7,232 nt of DNA from Candidatus Parcubacteria bacterium (lineage in GTDB: Bacteria; Patescibacteriota; Patescibacteriia; UBA1558; GWA2-36-10), in the NCBI GenBank assembly GCA_030632225.1, contig DAOVVF010000022.1:1-7232 (forward strand), in the 5' to 3' direction. The notes under the pieces were generated by a model, which was not told the origin of the DNA, searched no databases, and saw nothing but the letters and a program-made list of their open reading frames with translations. The position numbers were made by a program, and so were the translations under genes. Below, in pieces: positions 1 to 5,964 of the stretch. The stretch's first letter is position 1; each line of letters opens with the position of its first letter.

Positions 1-12
1 ATAAAGAAACTA

Positions 13-42
13 AAAAGTCATCTGAATAAACAGATGACTTTT
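13..42 (-). terminator. Rho-independent terminator closing the adk-to-HtrA-like operon
   Basis: A perfect 12-bp inverted repeat (arms 13-24 and 31-42) encloses a 6-nt loop (25-30). Read on the minus strand, the hairpin is followed by TTTTTAGTTTC, a T-rich tract partly inside the arm. It lies about 18 nt past the TAG stop of the last gene (60-62), exactly where an intrinsic terminator is expected. On the plus strand the arm ends in TTTT and is followed by AAAATAC, so weak termination of a converging transcript is possible but not supported by any visible plus-strand gene. Confidence 0.85.
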
Positions 43-59
43 AAAATACTTTTTATTTA

Positions 60-1151
60 CTATAACTCCACTTCTATATCTTGTTCTACACCATCTCTAA
101 ATATTTTAAAGATTACCTTATCCCCTATTCTGTAATTCTGAATAATAGAAGTTAATGAACTATCATTAGATATAATATCATTATTAACTGCTACAATTTG
201 ATCATCTTGTTTTAAACCAGCTTTAAAAGCTGGTGAATTATATTCTACTGCTCTTAATGTAGGATGATATACTAGGGCTCCTTTACGTTCAAAACCACTA
301 TTATTTTCCATATCAATATAATACAAGCCTAAACTAACTCTATCTGTTTCATTTAATAAATGCCTAACAGATTCTTTTAAATATTCAGATGGTAATAATA
401 CTAACTGATTATTTAATTCATAACTCAATCCCATTAGATTACCATCTAGATTAAAGTATGGAGCTGACAAAAAACTATCAGCTGATGTATTATCTAATAT
501 CTGTAGGTAATAATCCAGCTTGTCAGTGTATAAATACTTGTCAGTAGCATAATGAGCATTAGTTAAGAAGTTCGTATAAAATATGTGTTCAGAACTATTA
601 GGTGAGTCTATGTTAGTAAATAGTCTTTCTCCTGACTTAATTTTATCAGTTAATTGAAAATCTATAGGTTGTAAAGAGTCAGCTTCTATTTTGATAAAAA
701 CTAGATTAATAAACTCATCTTTCCTTATTTCCTCTATAGAATAGATTTCATCTCCCAAGACTACTTTAGCTTGATTATTCTTAATTACTTGATCTGTAGT
801 CATTAACCAACCATCAGAAGTAACTACTACAGCTGAACCTAAAAAGTCATTAGCTGAGAATAAAGGCTGTCCAACAGTAGTAATAGTCTGTACTGGCCTA
901 TAGAGACCAGCTACACTTTGCTGATACTCCTGAGCTATACCTACCAAAGGCTGATCTATGTTAACTGTATTGTTTCCTGAACCAATATTAAAGTAAGGAA
1001 TCTCTACAGCTGGAATAATAGCTTGACCAAATAGATAACCACCTACCCCGGCTATAAAGCCAAAGACAAGAGCTACCAAGACTAGATTAACTAAAGACGG
1101 AGGCCTCTTAACTGTCGGCCTTTCAAAGTGTTGTTTTCTTTCTTCTTCCAT
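60..1151 (-). CDS. Membrane-anchored HtrA/DegP-like protein with PDZ domain; protease triad lost (pseudoprotease)
   Basis: 363 residues with HtrA/DegQ (S1C) architecture. A short basic cytoplasmic tail (1-18) precedes a single membrane segment (about 20-42), so the rest should lie outside the membrane. A trypsin-like domain spans about 68-265 and a C-terminal PDZ domain about 270-363, with PDZ-typical SPAFKAGLKQDDQIVAVNN at 306-324. The trypsin-fold landmarks align but the catalytic residues do not. LGSAVVVTSDGW (104-115) leads into TTDQVI, putting Gln121 where TNNHVV has the catalytic His. NLVFIKI puts Asn149 in place of the catalytic Asp of DLAVLKI. SFLSAPYFN (226-234) replaces GNSGGPLFN, putting Leu228 at the Ser. 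Hydrolysis by the classical mechanism is therefore unlikely; a binding, scaffold or chaperone role is inferred. It is the last gene of the operon, 4 nt after the upstream ORF. The ATG start gives a plausible anchor. No Shine-Dalgarno is seen. Confidence 0.85.
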   Translation of the reverse strand: MEEERKQHFERPTVKRPPSLVNLVLVALVFGFIAGVGGYLFGQAIIPAVEIPYFNIGSGNNTVNIDQPLVGIAQEYQQSVAGLYRPVQTITTVGQPLFSANDFLGSAVVVTSDGWLMTTDQVIKNNQAKVVLGDEIYSIEEIRKDEFINLVFIKIEADSLQPIDFQLTDKIKSGERLFTNIDSPNSSEHIFYTNFLTNAHYATDKYLYTDKLDYYLQILDNTSADSFLSAPYFNLDGNLMGLSYELNNQLVLLPSEYLKESVRHLLNETDRVSLGLYYIDMENNSGFERKGALVYHPTLRAVEYNSPAFKAGLKQDDQIVAVNNDIISNDSSLTSIIQNYRIGDKVIFKIFRDGVEQDIEVEL

Positions 1152-1155
1152 AAAT

Positions 1156-1878
1156 TTAAATTATTGATGTAATTAATAATATGAATATACTAGCTATAAA
1201 TAAGCTTAAATATAGCTTAAAATGCTCCATTTTACTAACTGTACTATCTATTATATAGAAAAACCACAAAGTTGCAATAGTGCCTGCTACATAGAAGCTA
1301 ACAGGCAATAAATAGAAAATAGCTAGACCTTGTACAGATAAAAACAAAACTAACCAAATATAATGTTTGCTTAAGCCCTCTGTACTATTAATAATATCTC
1401 TACCCCACAAAAATATAGCTATAAACATAAATAATAGAAAATATAGAATAGGTAGATTCAAAAAAATAATCAAAGAATATAAACTAGTAGATAGTAACCA
1501 AAAACCTAAGTAATAGAAAAACTTGTTAGCTGCTAAATAATCTCTATCATCAATATCTCTAATAGTAGAAAAGTATTTACTCATTAGCCACCAGACAACT
1601 CCCCAAATAACAGCAAAGATGAAAGCTAGAATATATCTACCAGAGCCTGAAGTTAATAATAATAAAAATAATAACTGAGCTATATAGACTATTATAAAAT
1701 TAAGCCATAATAATTTAAATTTCCAAAAATAATATTTAGCTAATAATCTACCACTAATAATAATGACTAAAATAGAAACTGCAGAAAACCAAACAATACC
1801 TTTACCATAATAGAAAAACAACCAAAAACCAAGTAATAGGATTAAAGGACTTACTAATAATACTAAATATTTAGACAT
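1156..1878 (-). CDS. Polytopic membrane protein of unknown function (about nine transmembrane segments)
   Basis: 240 residues, almost entirely hydrophobic and rich in Leu, Ile, Phe, Trp and Tyr. Likely membrane segments by eye are 5-24, 28-47, 55-76, 81-99, 120-140, 143-159, 173-191, 194-210 and 221-239. The only substantial polar loop is at 100-119, with the acidic run RDIDDRD. I do not recognise a family, and I see no catalytic or nucleotide-binding motif. Its ATG shares one base with the TAA stop of the upstream 138-aa gene (TAATG), so translation is probably coupled. It ends 4 nt before the HtrA-like gene. A role alongside its membrane-anchored neighbours is plausible from position only. 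A transporter or polymer-handling protein cannot be excluded. Confidence 0.8.
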   Translation of the reverse strand: MSKYLVLLVSPLILLLGFWLFFYYGKGIVWFSAVSILVIIISGRLLAKYYFWKFKLLWLNFIIVYIAQLLFLLLLTSGSGRYILAFIFAVIWGVVWWLMSKYFSTIRDIDDRDYLAANKFFYYLGFWLLSTSLYSLIIFLNLPILYFLLFMFIAIFLWGRDIINSTEGLSKHYIWLVLFLSVQGLAIFYLLPVSFYVAGTIATLWFFYIIDSTVSKMEHFKLYLSLFIASIFILLITSII

Positions 1879-2294
1879 TAATTTAAAATACTTTTTAGAT
1901 TAGCTATATCTTCTGTTAAGCCTGGAACTAAATCAGCCACTACTGTTAATTTCTTAATGGTCTCCTGCTTATACTTATTATTATCAGTTAATAAATACTG
2001 CTCCCAAGAATCAAAAGCTAAATAGAGATTAACGTGAACTTGACCAACAAAACTATCTAAACTACTAAAAGACTCTAAATTTCCTTTTATATTCTGAATA
2101 GCTGTTAAATCATTAGTAGCTGTGGCTAACCAAGGCCTAATATCTTGTATATAAGCTGTATAATCTACTACCTCCTCTACTATTTGATTATCTATATTAT
2201 TATCTAAATCATGAGTTAATAACAAAATGGTAATACCTATACCTAGGAAAATTAAAATAAGAAAAAATACTTTGTTAGTTTGATTAACTGACAT
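1878..2294 (-). CDS. Hypothetical single-pass membrane protein with helical extracytoplasmic domain
   Basis: 138 residues. A short N-terminal tail containing one Lys precedes one strong hydrophobic helix (about 9-27). There is no Cys lipobox, so it is an uncleaved anchor or signal anchor rather than a lipoprotein. The remainder (about 30-138) is acidic and reads as several amphipathic helices, with a segment at 86-97 (VHVNLYLAFDSW) flanked by linkers. The pattern resembles small helical-bundle proteins seen in Patescibacteria genomes, but that is a recollection and not a family assignment. Its ATG follows the upstream TAA after 3 nt, and its stop overlaps the next start by 1 nt. No Shine-Dalgarno is seen. 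Function unknown; its position suggests association with the polytopic protein encoded next. Confidence 0.78.
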   Translation of the reverse strand: MSVNQTNKVFFLILIFLGIGITILLLTHDLDNNIDNQIVEEVVDYTAYIQDIRPWLATATNDLTAIQNIKGNLESFSSLDSFVGQVHVNLYLAFDSWEQYLLTDNNKYKQETIKKLTVVADLVPGLTEDIANLKSILN

Positions 2295-2297
2295 ATA

Positions 2298-2621
2298 TTA
2301 AAAATTAGCTAAAACTTCTTCATCAATTTTTTCCCAACTATTTTTAGCTTCTGACCAGATATACACTTCTAAATGAGAAGAAAAATCATCTTTAGAAAAG
2401 ATATAGTCTACTTTAACATCAGAACCAGCCCTATTAGAATATGAAGTCTTTTTATCAAGTAACCTAGGCTTAGTAACAAACTTAGCCTGTATTAAGCCCT
2501 GAGGTCCTTCAAATTCAATAACTTCAGCCATACCAGGATCTAAATCCTCTTCATACTCATCTTTGACCGTAAAAGTGCTATTTATTAATTGTTTGACATC
2601 TTGCCAACGTTCTTCAGTCAT
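2298..2621 (-). CDS. Small soluble protein, unknown function, likely conserved in Patescibacteria
   Basis: 107 residues with no membrane segment or signal peptide, acidic overall, predicted cytoplasmic. The central part looks like a beta-rich domain: VIEFEGPQGLIQAKFVTKP (34-52), then DKKTSYSNRAGSDVKVDYIF (56-75) and a final strand with LEVYIWSEAKNSWEKID (84-100). I recall similar 'EFEGP...TKP...DKKT.YS.RAGS...V.YI.S' proteins in candidate-phyla genomes, but I know of no assigned function. The ATG overlaps the TGA of the upstream DUF192 gene in an ATGA arrangement, a classical sign of translational coupling. It is followed after 3 nt by the 138-aa membrane protein gene. The invariant-looking Arg, Lys and Asp residues at 53-68 could mark a binding surface; this is inference. 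Confidence 0.8.
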   Translation of the reverse strand: MTEERWQDVKQLINSTFTVKDEYEEDLDPGMAEVIEFEGPQGLIQAKFVTKPRLLDKKTSYSNRAGSDVKVDYIFSKDDFSSHLEVYIWSEAKNSWEKIDEEVLANF

Positions 2622-3064
2622 ATATCTAAATTAATAATCATACCTTTTTGTATATCCATAGTTGATATACTATTAGCTGGAATCTCCAAAACTCTGTTAA
2701 CAGGCTGAGGAGAAGGATATTTCTTTAATTTAGTACCTACTTCAGGTATAGCCATATTTTCCTGCCAACCAACCACTATATTATCATCTAACCATATTAA
2801 ATCAATAGGAAAGTTCATGTCCTTCATCCAAAAATTTCTAATCTTCTTGTCAGAAAATATAAATAGCATTCCCTCATCAACAGCTAAAGATCCCTTACCT
2901 GATAGTCCTTGCGTCAAAGTAACTAATTCATTAGCTACTTCTACTTTAAATACTCTGTCTCCTATACTAATTTTCTTGGCAACAGAAGCAGATTCTGATC
3001 TAACTACAAAAATCAGAACCAAGAATATAATCAATATTACAAATAACCAGCTAAGTTTTTTCAT
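2618..3064 (-). CDS. Membrane-anchored DUF192 (COG1430) family protein
   Basis: 148 residues. A Lys-Lys start and a hydrophobic helix (about 5-21) form a signal peptide or anchor with no lipobox Cys, so the domain should be extracytoplasmic. The body matches DUF192 landmarks in order: QGLSGKGSLAVDEGMLFIF (52-70), NFWMKDMNFPIDLIWLD (77-93), IPEVG (106-110), and VLEIPANS (125-132) followed by Ile-Gln-Lys-Gly (138-141). The compact beta fold of this family has no established biochemical role; it is often found as secreted or anchored proteins of 120-170 aa, so the length is normal. The gene overlaps the end of the glycosyltransferase gene by 14 nt, and its own TGA overlaps the next ATG by 4 nt. 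The family call is firm; the role in this operon is unknown. Confidence 0.88.
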   Translation of the reverse strand: MKKLSWLFVILIIFLVLIFVVRSESASVAKKISIGDRVFKVEVANELVTLTQGLSGKGSLAVDEGMLFIFSDKKIRNFWMKDMNFPIDLIWLDDNIVVGWQENMAIPEVGTKLKKYPSPQPVNRVLEIPANSISTMDIQKGMIINLDI

Positions 3065-4103
3065 TTAATTTGTAATTTAACCAACTACTTAATAAAAACA
3101 TAAATACTAATAAAAGTAAAAGGGCACCTATTTTAGCTTTAGTAGTAAAAAAGATAGAAACTAAACCAAAAGCTAAAGCTACTAAACTCATAAAGATAAC
3201 CACCTGACGCTGATTAAGACCAGCTTTTAATAATCTAAAGTGTAAATGCTCATTATCACCTTTCCAGAAAGCCTGTTTCTTTCTTAATCTCTTAATTACT
3301 ACCCAAAATATATCTAATAACGGTAAACCCATTACTAACAAAGCTGTAGCTATTTTACTGCCTGAGATAATGGCTAATACCCCTAAAGAAAAACCAATAA
3401 AAGTACTACCACCTTCTCCTAAAAATATTTTAGCTGGATGCCAGTTTAGAATAAGGAAACCAGCTATAGCACCAGCTAAAGTTAAAGATAGTAAAGAAGT
3501 AGTAGAACCTACTACATCCCAGGAAAGACTAATTACAAATATAACTAAGCTAGCAATTAAACCAATACCAGGTGTTAAGCCATCTACACCATCTAATAGT
3601 TTAGTAGTGTAAGTAATGCCCATTAACCATAAGAAGGTGATTATAACAGGTAACCAAGAAACAAATAGAGTATCTAGATAAAATACTCCACCAGTTGGAT
3701 TAGTAACATGAGTTATGCTTAAACCACCATAAATAACTATAATAGAAGCTATTATTGGTCCCCAAATACTAATCTGAGGCTTTAAATTATACTTATCATC
3801 TAATACTCCATTAATAATCAAGATTAGACCAGCTAACAAGAACCAAACTATCATTGACCAAGCCATTCTAACATCCAATAGCTGATTACTAAACTGTAGG
3901 AATAGTACAACTAAAGCCCAAGCACCATAAATAGCTACTCCACCTAGTAAAGGAATCGGCCTATCATGTATTTTTCGGCTAACCTTAGGTAAATCTAAGA
4001 TATTGTATTTTTTAGCTACTACAATCAATAATCTAGCTATAATATATGAAATAATAGCTGAAGAAATAAAAGCTAGCATTAAATTAGGTAAATTAGCTAT
4101 CAT
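3051..4103 (-). CDS. WecA/TagO-type polyprenyl-phosphate sugar-1-phosphate transferase (glycosyltransferase 4 / MraY superfamily)
   Basis: 350 residues, about ten to eleven membrane segments. The family transfers a sugar-1-phosphate from a UDP-sugar to polyprenyl phosphate at the inner face of the membrane, starting a lipid-linked glycan. The motifs appear in order: RKIHDRPIPLLGG (43-55), which is WecA/TagO-like and not the MraY KxGTPTMGG type; GVLDDKYNL (99-107) with the Mg-binding Asp102-Asp103; TKLLDGVDGL (167-176); FLGEGGSTFIGF (227-238); and GDNEHLHFRLL (282-292). Three positions differ from textbook members. Asn upstream of the DGxDGL motif is Thr/Lys, the GDxGS aspartate is Glu230, and the last His of HxHH is Phe289. 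The exact sugar and product (O-antigen-like, teichoic-like or other surface polymer) cannot be told. It overlaps ruvX by 11 nt and the DUF192 gene by 14 nt. No Shine-Dalgarno is seen. Confidence 0.88.
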   Translation of the reverse strand: MIANLPNLMLAFISSAIISYIIARLLIVVAKKYNILDLPKVSRKIHDRPIPLLGGVAIYGAWALVVLFLQFSNQLLDVRMAWSMIVWFLLAGLILIINGVLDDKYNLKPQISIWGPIIASIIVIYGGLSITHVTNPTGGVFYLDTLFVSWLPVIITFLWLMGITYTTKLLDGVDGLTPGIGLIASLVIFVISLSWDVVGSTTSLLSLTLAGAIAGFLILNWHPAKIFLGEGGSTFIGFSLGVLAIISGSKIATALLVMGLPLLDIFWVVIKRLRKKQAFWKGDNEHLHFRLLKAGLNQRQVVIFMSLVALAFGLVSIFFTTKAKIGALLLLLVFMFLLSSWLNYKLNEKT

Positions 4104-4470
4104 TTTGAGCTAAATAAGTATCTAAAATAGCTGTAGCAGCATGCTTATCAATATCTTTCTTAACACCCTGCTTAGTATATAATTTAGAAGTCATTTGTTC
4201 ATCAACTGTTTTAATAGATACTGTTAAATTATTTTCTAAGTATTTAATAAATTGTTTAGTAATATTTAATCTTTCATTATCATTACCAGAGAGACTATGT
4301 GGTAAACCAACTACTACTGTAGTTATATTCTCTTCTTTAATAATTTTATTAATTTCTTCTAATACACTATCATTATCTATTACTTTGTAAGGCAAAGCTA
4401 AACTACCGGCTTCAGCTAAAGCTAAACCTATTCTCTTGTCACCATAATCTATACCTAATAGTTTATTCAT
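4093..4470 (-). CDS. ruvX: RuvX/YqgF family protein (putative pre-16S rRNA nuclease or Holliday junction resolvase-like)
   Basis: 125 residues, a normal length for the family (about 130-150) and slightly short. The RNase H-like fold landmarks are present: the first strand GIDYGDKRIGLAL (6-18) with Asp8, VVVGLPHSLSG (52-62), VDEQMTS (89-95) with Glu91, and the C-terminal acidic site in DKHAATAILDTYL (108-120) with Asp108. These three acids are the expected metal-binding set. In E. coli YqgF is linked to 16S rRNA 5' maturation; a resolvase role was proposed earlier from structure. The soluble cytoplasmic protein is encoded between map and a glycosyltransferase gene, overlapping map by 8 nt and the next gene by 11 nt, so expression is presumably coupled to adk-map. 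The ATG start aligns exactly with the family N-terminus. Confidence 0.9.
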   Translation of the reverse strand: MNKLLGIDYGDKRIGLALAEAGSLALPYKVIDNDSVLEEINKIIKEENITTVVVGLPHSLSGNDNERLNITKQFIKYLENNLTVSIKTVDEQMTSKLYTKQGVKKDIDKHAATAILDTYLAQNDS

Positions 4471-5212
4471 TTGTAATTATTAAATGACCTTTATCTGTTA
4501 CAGCAACAGTATGTTCAAAATGAGCTGTTAAGCTATTATCAGAAGAAATAACATCCCAACCATTAGAACTAGTCTTAGTCTGATCTTTGCCTCCCATGAT
4601 TATCATTGGTTCAATAGCTATCACTAAACCAGGAAACATTTTAGCTGATTTCTTACCTAAAGAAAAATTAGGCACCAAGGGATCTTCATGTACTTTACGA
4701 CCTACGCCATGTCCAGCTAAAGCTGTCACAATGCCATAACCAAAAGGCCTGATAAATTTCTCAATAGCTGTACCTATATCATTAATATGATTATTAGGCT
4801 TAACCTGAGCTATACCAATAGCTAAAGCTTGTTTAGTAAGTTTTAATAACTGTTCAGCTTCTTGACTAATCTGACCAACTCCAACTGTTATGGCCATATC
4901 AGTATATAATCCTTTATATTTCATACCTAAGTCTAAACCAACTAGATCTCCTTCTTTTAATTCTTGTTCTGTTGGTATACCATGAACTACTGTCTGATTA
5001 ACTGAAACACAAAGGCTATTAGGAAAACCTTTGTGATTTTTAAAAGAAGGGATTCCTCCAGCTTGTTTAACTAAATCTTCTGCTATTCTATCTAATTCTA
5101 TACCTGTAATACCTGATTTAACTTCTTTAGCTATTTGATTAAGTATATTATTAAGCTTTTGACCACCCTCTCTTAATATTTTAATTTCTTCTGGTGTTTT
5201 CTTATCCAGCAT
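4463..5212 (-). CDS. map: Methionine aminopeptidase, type I
   Basis: 249 residues, typical for bacterial type I MetAP without an N-terminal extension. It removes the initiator Met from nascent proteins in the cytosol using a dinuclear metal centre. All expected residues are visible: His77 in VVHGIP, metal ligands Asp94 (GLDLG) and Asp105 (YTDMAIT), His168 in AGHGVGRKVHEDP with His175 following, Glu201 in AIEPM, and Glu233 in AHFEHT. The ATG at 5212 overlaps the end of adk by 11 nt and gives the standard N-terminus (KTPEEIKILREGG). A purine-rich AAAGAAAG directly abuts the ATG, too close to serve as a normal Shine-Dalgarno. adk-map is a conserved pair downstream of secY in many bacteria, which supports the call. 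An intact, functional enzyme is expected. Confidence 0.97.
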   Translation of the reverse strand: MLDKKTPEEIKILREGGQKLNNILNQIAKEVKSGITGIELDRIAEDLVKQAGGIPSFKNHKGFPNSLCVSVNQTVVHGIPTEQELKEGDLVGLDLGMKYKGLYTDMAITVGVGQISQEAEQLLKLTKQALAIGIAQVKPNNHINDIGTAIEKFIRPFGYGIVTALAGHGVGRKVHEDPLVPNFSLGKKSAKMFPGLVIAIEPMIIMGGKDQTKTSSNGWDVISSDNSLTAHFEHTVAVTDKGHLIITNE

Positions 5213-5843
5213 CTTTCTTTAAATAATCTAAAATATTCTTGGAAATAGTACCAATAGTATGCTCTCCTTTAAAAGTAACTAATTTACCTTGAGACATATA
5301 GTATTTTAATAATTTAGCTGTTTCCTGACGATAGATAAATAATCTTTTAGTTACTATATCTTCTTTGTCATCATCTCTTTTATATAACTTTTCTTTGCAA
5401 GTATCACAAACTCCTTCTTTTTTAGGAAGCTTGTGCTTGATATGCCAGACATGTCCATTAGAACATATTCTTCTGCCTGAGATACGCTCGATAGCTTCTT
5501 TATCAGATATTTCAATATCAAACACCTTATCAATAGTATGGTGCTTATCTAAATCCTCTGCTTGTACCAAGTTTCTAGGAAAACCATCTAATAGAAAACC
5601 ATTACTATACTTCGATTTACTTAATTCTTCGGAAAACATTTCTACCATATGTTGATCAGGTACTAAAACTCCCTTATTAACAAAAGACTTAATCTTTTTT
5701 GCTAGATCAGTCTTTTCGTCCATGGCTTTTCTTAAGATATCTCCAGAAGCAGCAATTTGAATTTTTAAATAATCAGCAATTACTTCTCCTTGGGTACTTT
5801 TACCTGAGCCTTGAGGCCCTAAAATGATAATGTTTTTAATCAT
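5202..5843 (-). CDS. adk: Adenylate kinase
   Basis: 213 residues, normal for long-form (LID-containing) Adk. It interconverts ATP + AMP and 2 ADP in the cytosol. The P-loop is GPQGSGKST (9-17). The AMP-binding region has ASGDILR (32-38) and DGFPRN (86-91), and the lid starts at GRRIC (123-127). The LID has a metal-site variant: Cys127, then Gly130-His131 where Gram-positive enzymes have a second Cys, followed by Cys146 and Cys149. A C-H-C-C zinc site is plausible. RDDDKEDIVTKRL (156-168) closes the lid. I chose the ATG at 5843 because it gives the family N-terminus MIKNIIILGPQGSGKST. The frame opens 18 codons earlier at a TTG, but that lies in the -35 box of the promoter. The leader is about 19 nt with no Shine-Dalgarno. 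Confidence 0.97.
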   Translation of the reverse strand: MIKNIIILGPQGSGKSTQGEVIADYLKIQIAASGDILRKAMDEKTDLAKKIKSFVNKGVLVPDQHMVEMFSEELSKSKYSNGFLLDGFPRNLVQAEDLDKHHTIDKVFDIEISDKEAIERISGRRICSNGHVWHIKHKLPKKEGVCDTCKEKLYKRDDDKEDIVTKRLFIYRQETAKLLKYYMSQGKLVTFKGEHTIGTISKNILDYLKKDAG

Positions 5844-5868
5844 ATTACAAATAGTTAATAACAATGAA

Positions 5869-5897
5869 ATTATACCAAAATATACTAATTTACTCAA
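5869..5897 (-). promoter_or_regulatory. Sigma70-type promoter for the adk operon
   Basis: On the minus strand, TTGAGT (5897-5892) is followed by a 17-nt spacer and a perfect TATAAT (5874-5869). It is preceded by TGG, which makes an extended -10 (TGnTATAAT). Transcription should start near 5862, leaving a leader of about 19 nt before the adk ATG at 5843. The promoter sits between the secY terminator and adk, giving the operon its own start. No operator or riboswitch is visible in the short leader. Confidence 0.8.
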
Positions 5898-5910
5898 TTT
5901 ATATATCTAA

Positions 5911-5948
5911 ATAAAAACAACCCCGCTTTTCTACTAAAAGACGGGGTT
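5911..5948 (-). terminator. Rho-independent terminator after secY
   Basis: On the minus strand AACCCCG pairs with CGGGGTT and CTTTT with AAAAG, with one bulged T and the 5-nt loop AGTAG (hairpin 5948-5919). The GC-rich base stands out in AT-rich DNA. It is followed by GTTTTTAT (5918-5911). It lies about 16 nt after the secY TAG stop (5965-5967). The plus strand has no T-tract after the hairpin, so it acts on minus-strand transcripts only. It separates secY from adk transcriptionally. Confidence 0.88.
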
Positions 5949-5964
5949 AATATTAATATATTTC

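Noticed and set aside
540..570. TNAH (residues 197-200) in the HtrA-like protein, resembling the catalytic-His motif
   Set aside because: It lies about 80 residues after the segment that truly aligns with the His motif (104-123), in the region that corresponds to the later TVTaGIVSAL strand, so the match looks coincidental.
2618..2620. Possible recoding of TGA (as in Gracilibacteria/SR1)
   Set aside because: TGA terminates the DUF192 gene right at the start of the next gene, and no reading frame needs TGA read through.
2817..3068. Plus-strand open frame of 83 codons
   Set aside because: It lies antisense inside the DUF192 gene, whose protein is family-recognisable. The plus-strand translation has no domain-like character and no promoter or ribosome site.
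3370..3612. Plus-strand open frame of 80 codons
   Set aside because: It is antisense to the conserved core of the glycosyltransferase gene; its Pro/Lys-rich translation is typical of a shadow of a membrane protein gene.
3051..4103. Assignment as MraY (peptidoglycan lipid I synthesis)
   Set aside because: It has the WecA/TagO-type HDRPIPLLGG segment rather than the MraY KxGTPTMGG motif, and no mur or fts genes are nearby.
5365..5655. Plus-strand open frame of 96 codons
   Set aside because: It is antisense to adk, with no recognisable features.
5844..5897. 18-codon N-terminal extension of adk from a TTG start
   Set aside because: The family starts at the MIKNIIILGP Met (5843), and the extension overlaps the promoter -35 and -10 boxes, so it would lie upstream of the transcript start.
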